From: Vagococcus bubulae
GTDB taxonomy: Bacteria > Bacillota > Bacilli > Lactobacillales > Vagococcaceae
DNA: 64,000 nt
Direction of reading: 5' to 3'
NCBI RefSeq assembly: GCF_003950315.1
Contig: NZ_NGJT01000006.1
Span: forward strand, 59,001-123,000
Position numbers and translations under genes: made by a program. The notes under the pieces are model-generated. The model was given only the letters and a program-made list of their open reading frames with translations, had not been told where the DNA came from and did no database searches. Shown here piece by piece: positions 63,624 to 64,000 of the stretch; the stretch's first letter is position 1, and each line of letters starts with the position of its first letter.

Positions 63624-64000
63624 TTATTCTTTTTTGAGAATTAAACGACTATATAAGTAATAAAGACTTATCATTAAAAGAAGAAATCCTATTATAATAT
63701 ATTTTCTATTATCTTTATCTCCTGTTTTTGGTAAGTTATTTTCTCTATCTTGCTGATTACAAGTCGTAATTTTATTGTCATGACTTAATTCTGTTGTTTC
63801 AAATTCTGGTAGTCTATCATTAGGTATAGTGCTCGATGACAGAATTGCTACTTCTTTTTGGTCACTTCCTTCAATTGGTTTCCCATCTGGGCGTTGACCT
63901 TCTCCAACCGCAACGTTCACTAAGTTTTGACCAACCGCGCTCGCTTCTATCTCACTCTCAAAGCTCACTTTTACCACTTGACCACCTTGTAAGGATCCCA
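63624..64000 (-). CDS. LPXTG-anchored surface protein, C-terminal end, cut by window edge
   Basis: The frame is open to base 64000, so only about the last 125 residues are seen. The visible part looks like the end of an extracellular beta-sandwich domain (GGQVVKVSFESEIEASAVGQ...NVAVGEG), a linker, then the sortase signal NNLPKTGDKDN, a hydrophobic span YIIIGFLLLMISLYYLYSRL and the basic tail ILKKE. Sortase A would attach it to the wall. The GTG at 63977 is probably an internal codon, not the start. Confidence 0.88.
   Translation of the reverse strand, partial: GSLQGGQVVKVSFESEIEASAVGQNLVNVAVGEGQRPDGKPIEGSDQKEVAILSSSTIPNDRLPEFETTELSHDNKITTCNQQDRENNLPKTGDKDNRKYIIIGFLLLMISLYYLYSRLILKKE

Overview
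The window is a low-GC Firmicute chromosome segment. Gene content and order point to the Enterococcaceae, plausibly Vagococcus or a close relative: enterococcal-type IleRS and MraZ starts, a dcw cluster without murE and ftsW, and a B. subtilis-like efp-yqhY-nusB-folD-xseAB-ispA-tlyA-argR-recN block that lacks dxs, as expected for a mevalonate-using lactic acid bacterium. The genus is inference. No insertion sequence, prophage, CRISPR array or rRNA gene was seen; the one tRNA is tRNA-Arg(TCT). Most of the window is conserved core genome.

Layout. 1-3.4 kb: two nearly identical family-1 6-phospho-beta-glucosidases flank a LacI regulator; the same palindromic operator sits in both glucosidase promoters. 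3.6-4.5 kb: an ECF-transporter S component with a DUF4430 lipoprotein. 4.6-22.3 kb (minus strand): ileS with a T-box leader, divIVA-ylmH-ylmG-sepF-ylmE, and the division and wall cluster ftsZ-ftsA-divIB-murG-murD-mraY-pbpX-ftsL-rsmH-mraZ, headed by MraZ boxes. 22.4-32.9 kb: a DUF4044 peptide, recN back to efp, an M24 peptidase, and rpmA-prp-rplU with an L21 leader.

33-39.5 kb: TetR regulator, tRNA-Arg, divergent trmR/fbp, infC-rpmI-rplT with an L20 leader, a pentapeptide-repeat protein and a cold-shock gene. 39.5-44.4 kb: a glycerol/dihydroxyacetone operon (dhaK-dhaL-dhaM-gldA-second dhaK) divergent from dhaS. Glycerol is oxidised by GldA, and dihydroxyacetone is phosphorylated by DhaKLM with PTS phosphate. 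The intergenic region holds a DhaS-type operator overlapping a consensus cre site. 44.4-53.2 kb: trmB, an APH-fold protein, ecsBA, hit, a YtxH protein, prsA, lplA, an MBL hydrolase and an M42 peptidase. 53.2-54.4 kb: a decayed zone with a stop-riddled regulator pseudogene and a degenerate PfkB-like protein. 54.5-64 kb: nrdG-nrdD with paired NrdR-like boxes, rny, recA with a LexA box, cinA with a degenerate C-terminal domain, sdaAB-sdaAA, and the C-terminal end of an LPXTG surface protein.

I do not see a large undescribed system. The observations most worth following are the dha regulatory region, the decayed 53-54 kb zone, the degenerate CinA domain, the PASTA-less PBP2x, the promoter-hairpin unit before folD, and the ECF-S/DUF4430 pair. 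Starts were chosen by Shine-Dalgarno (SD) spacing and family alignment from memory; promoter and RNA calls were read by eye.
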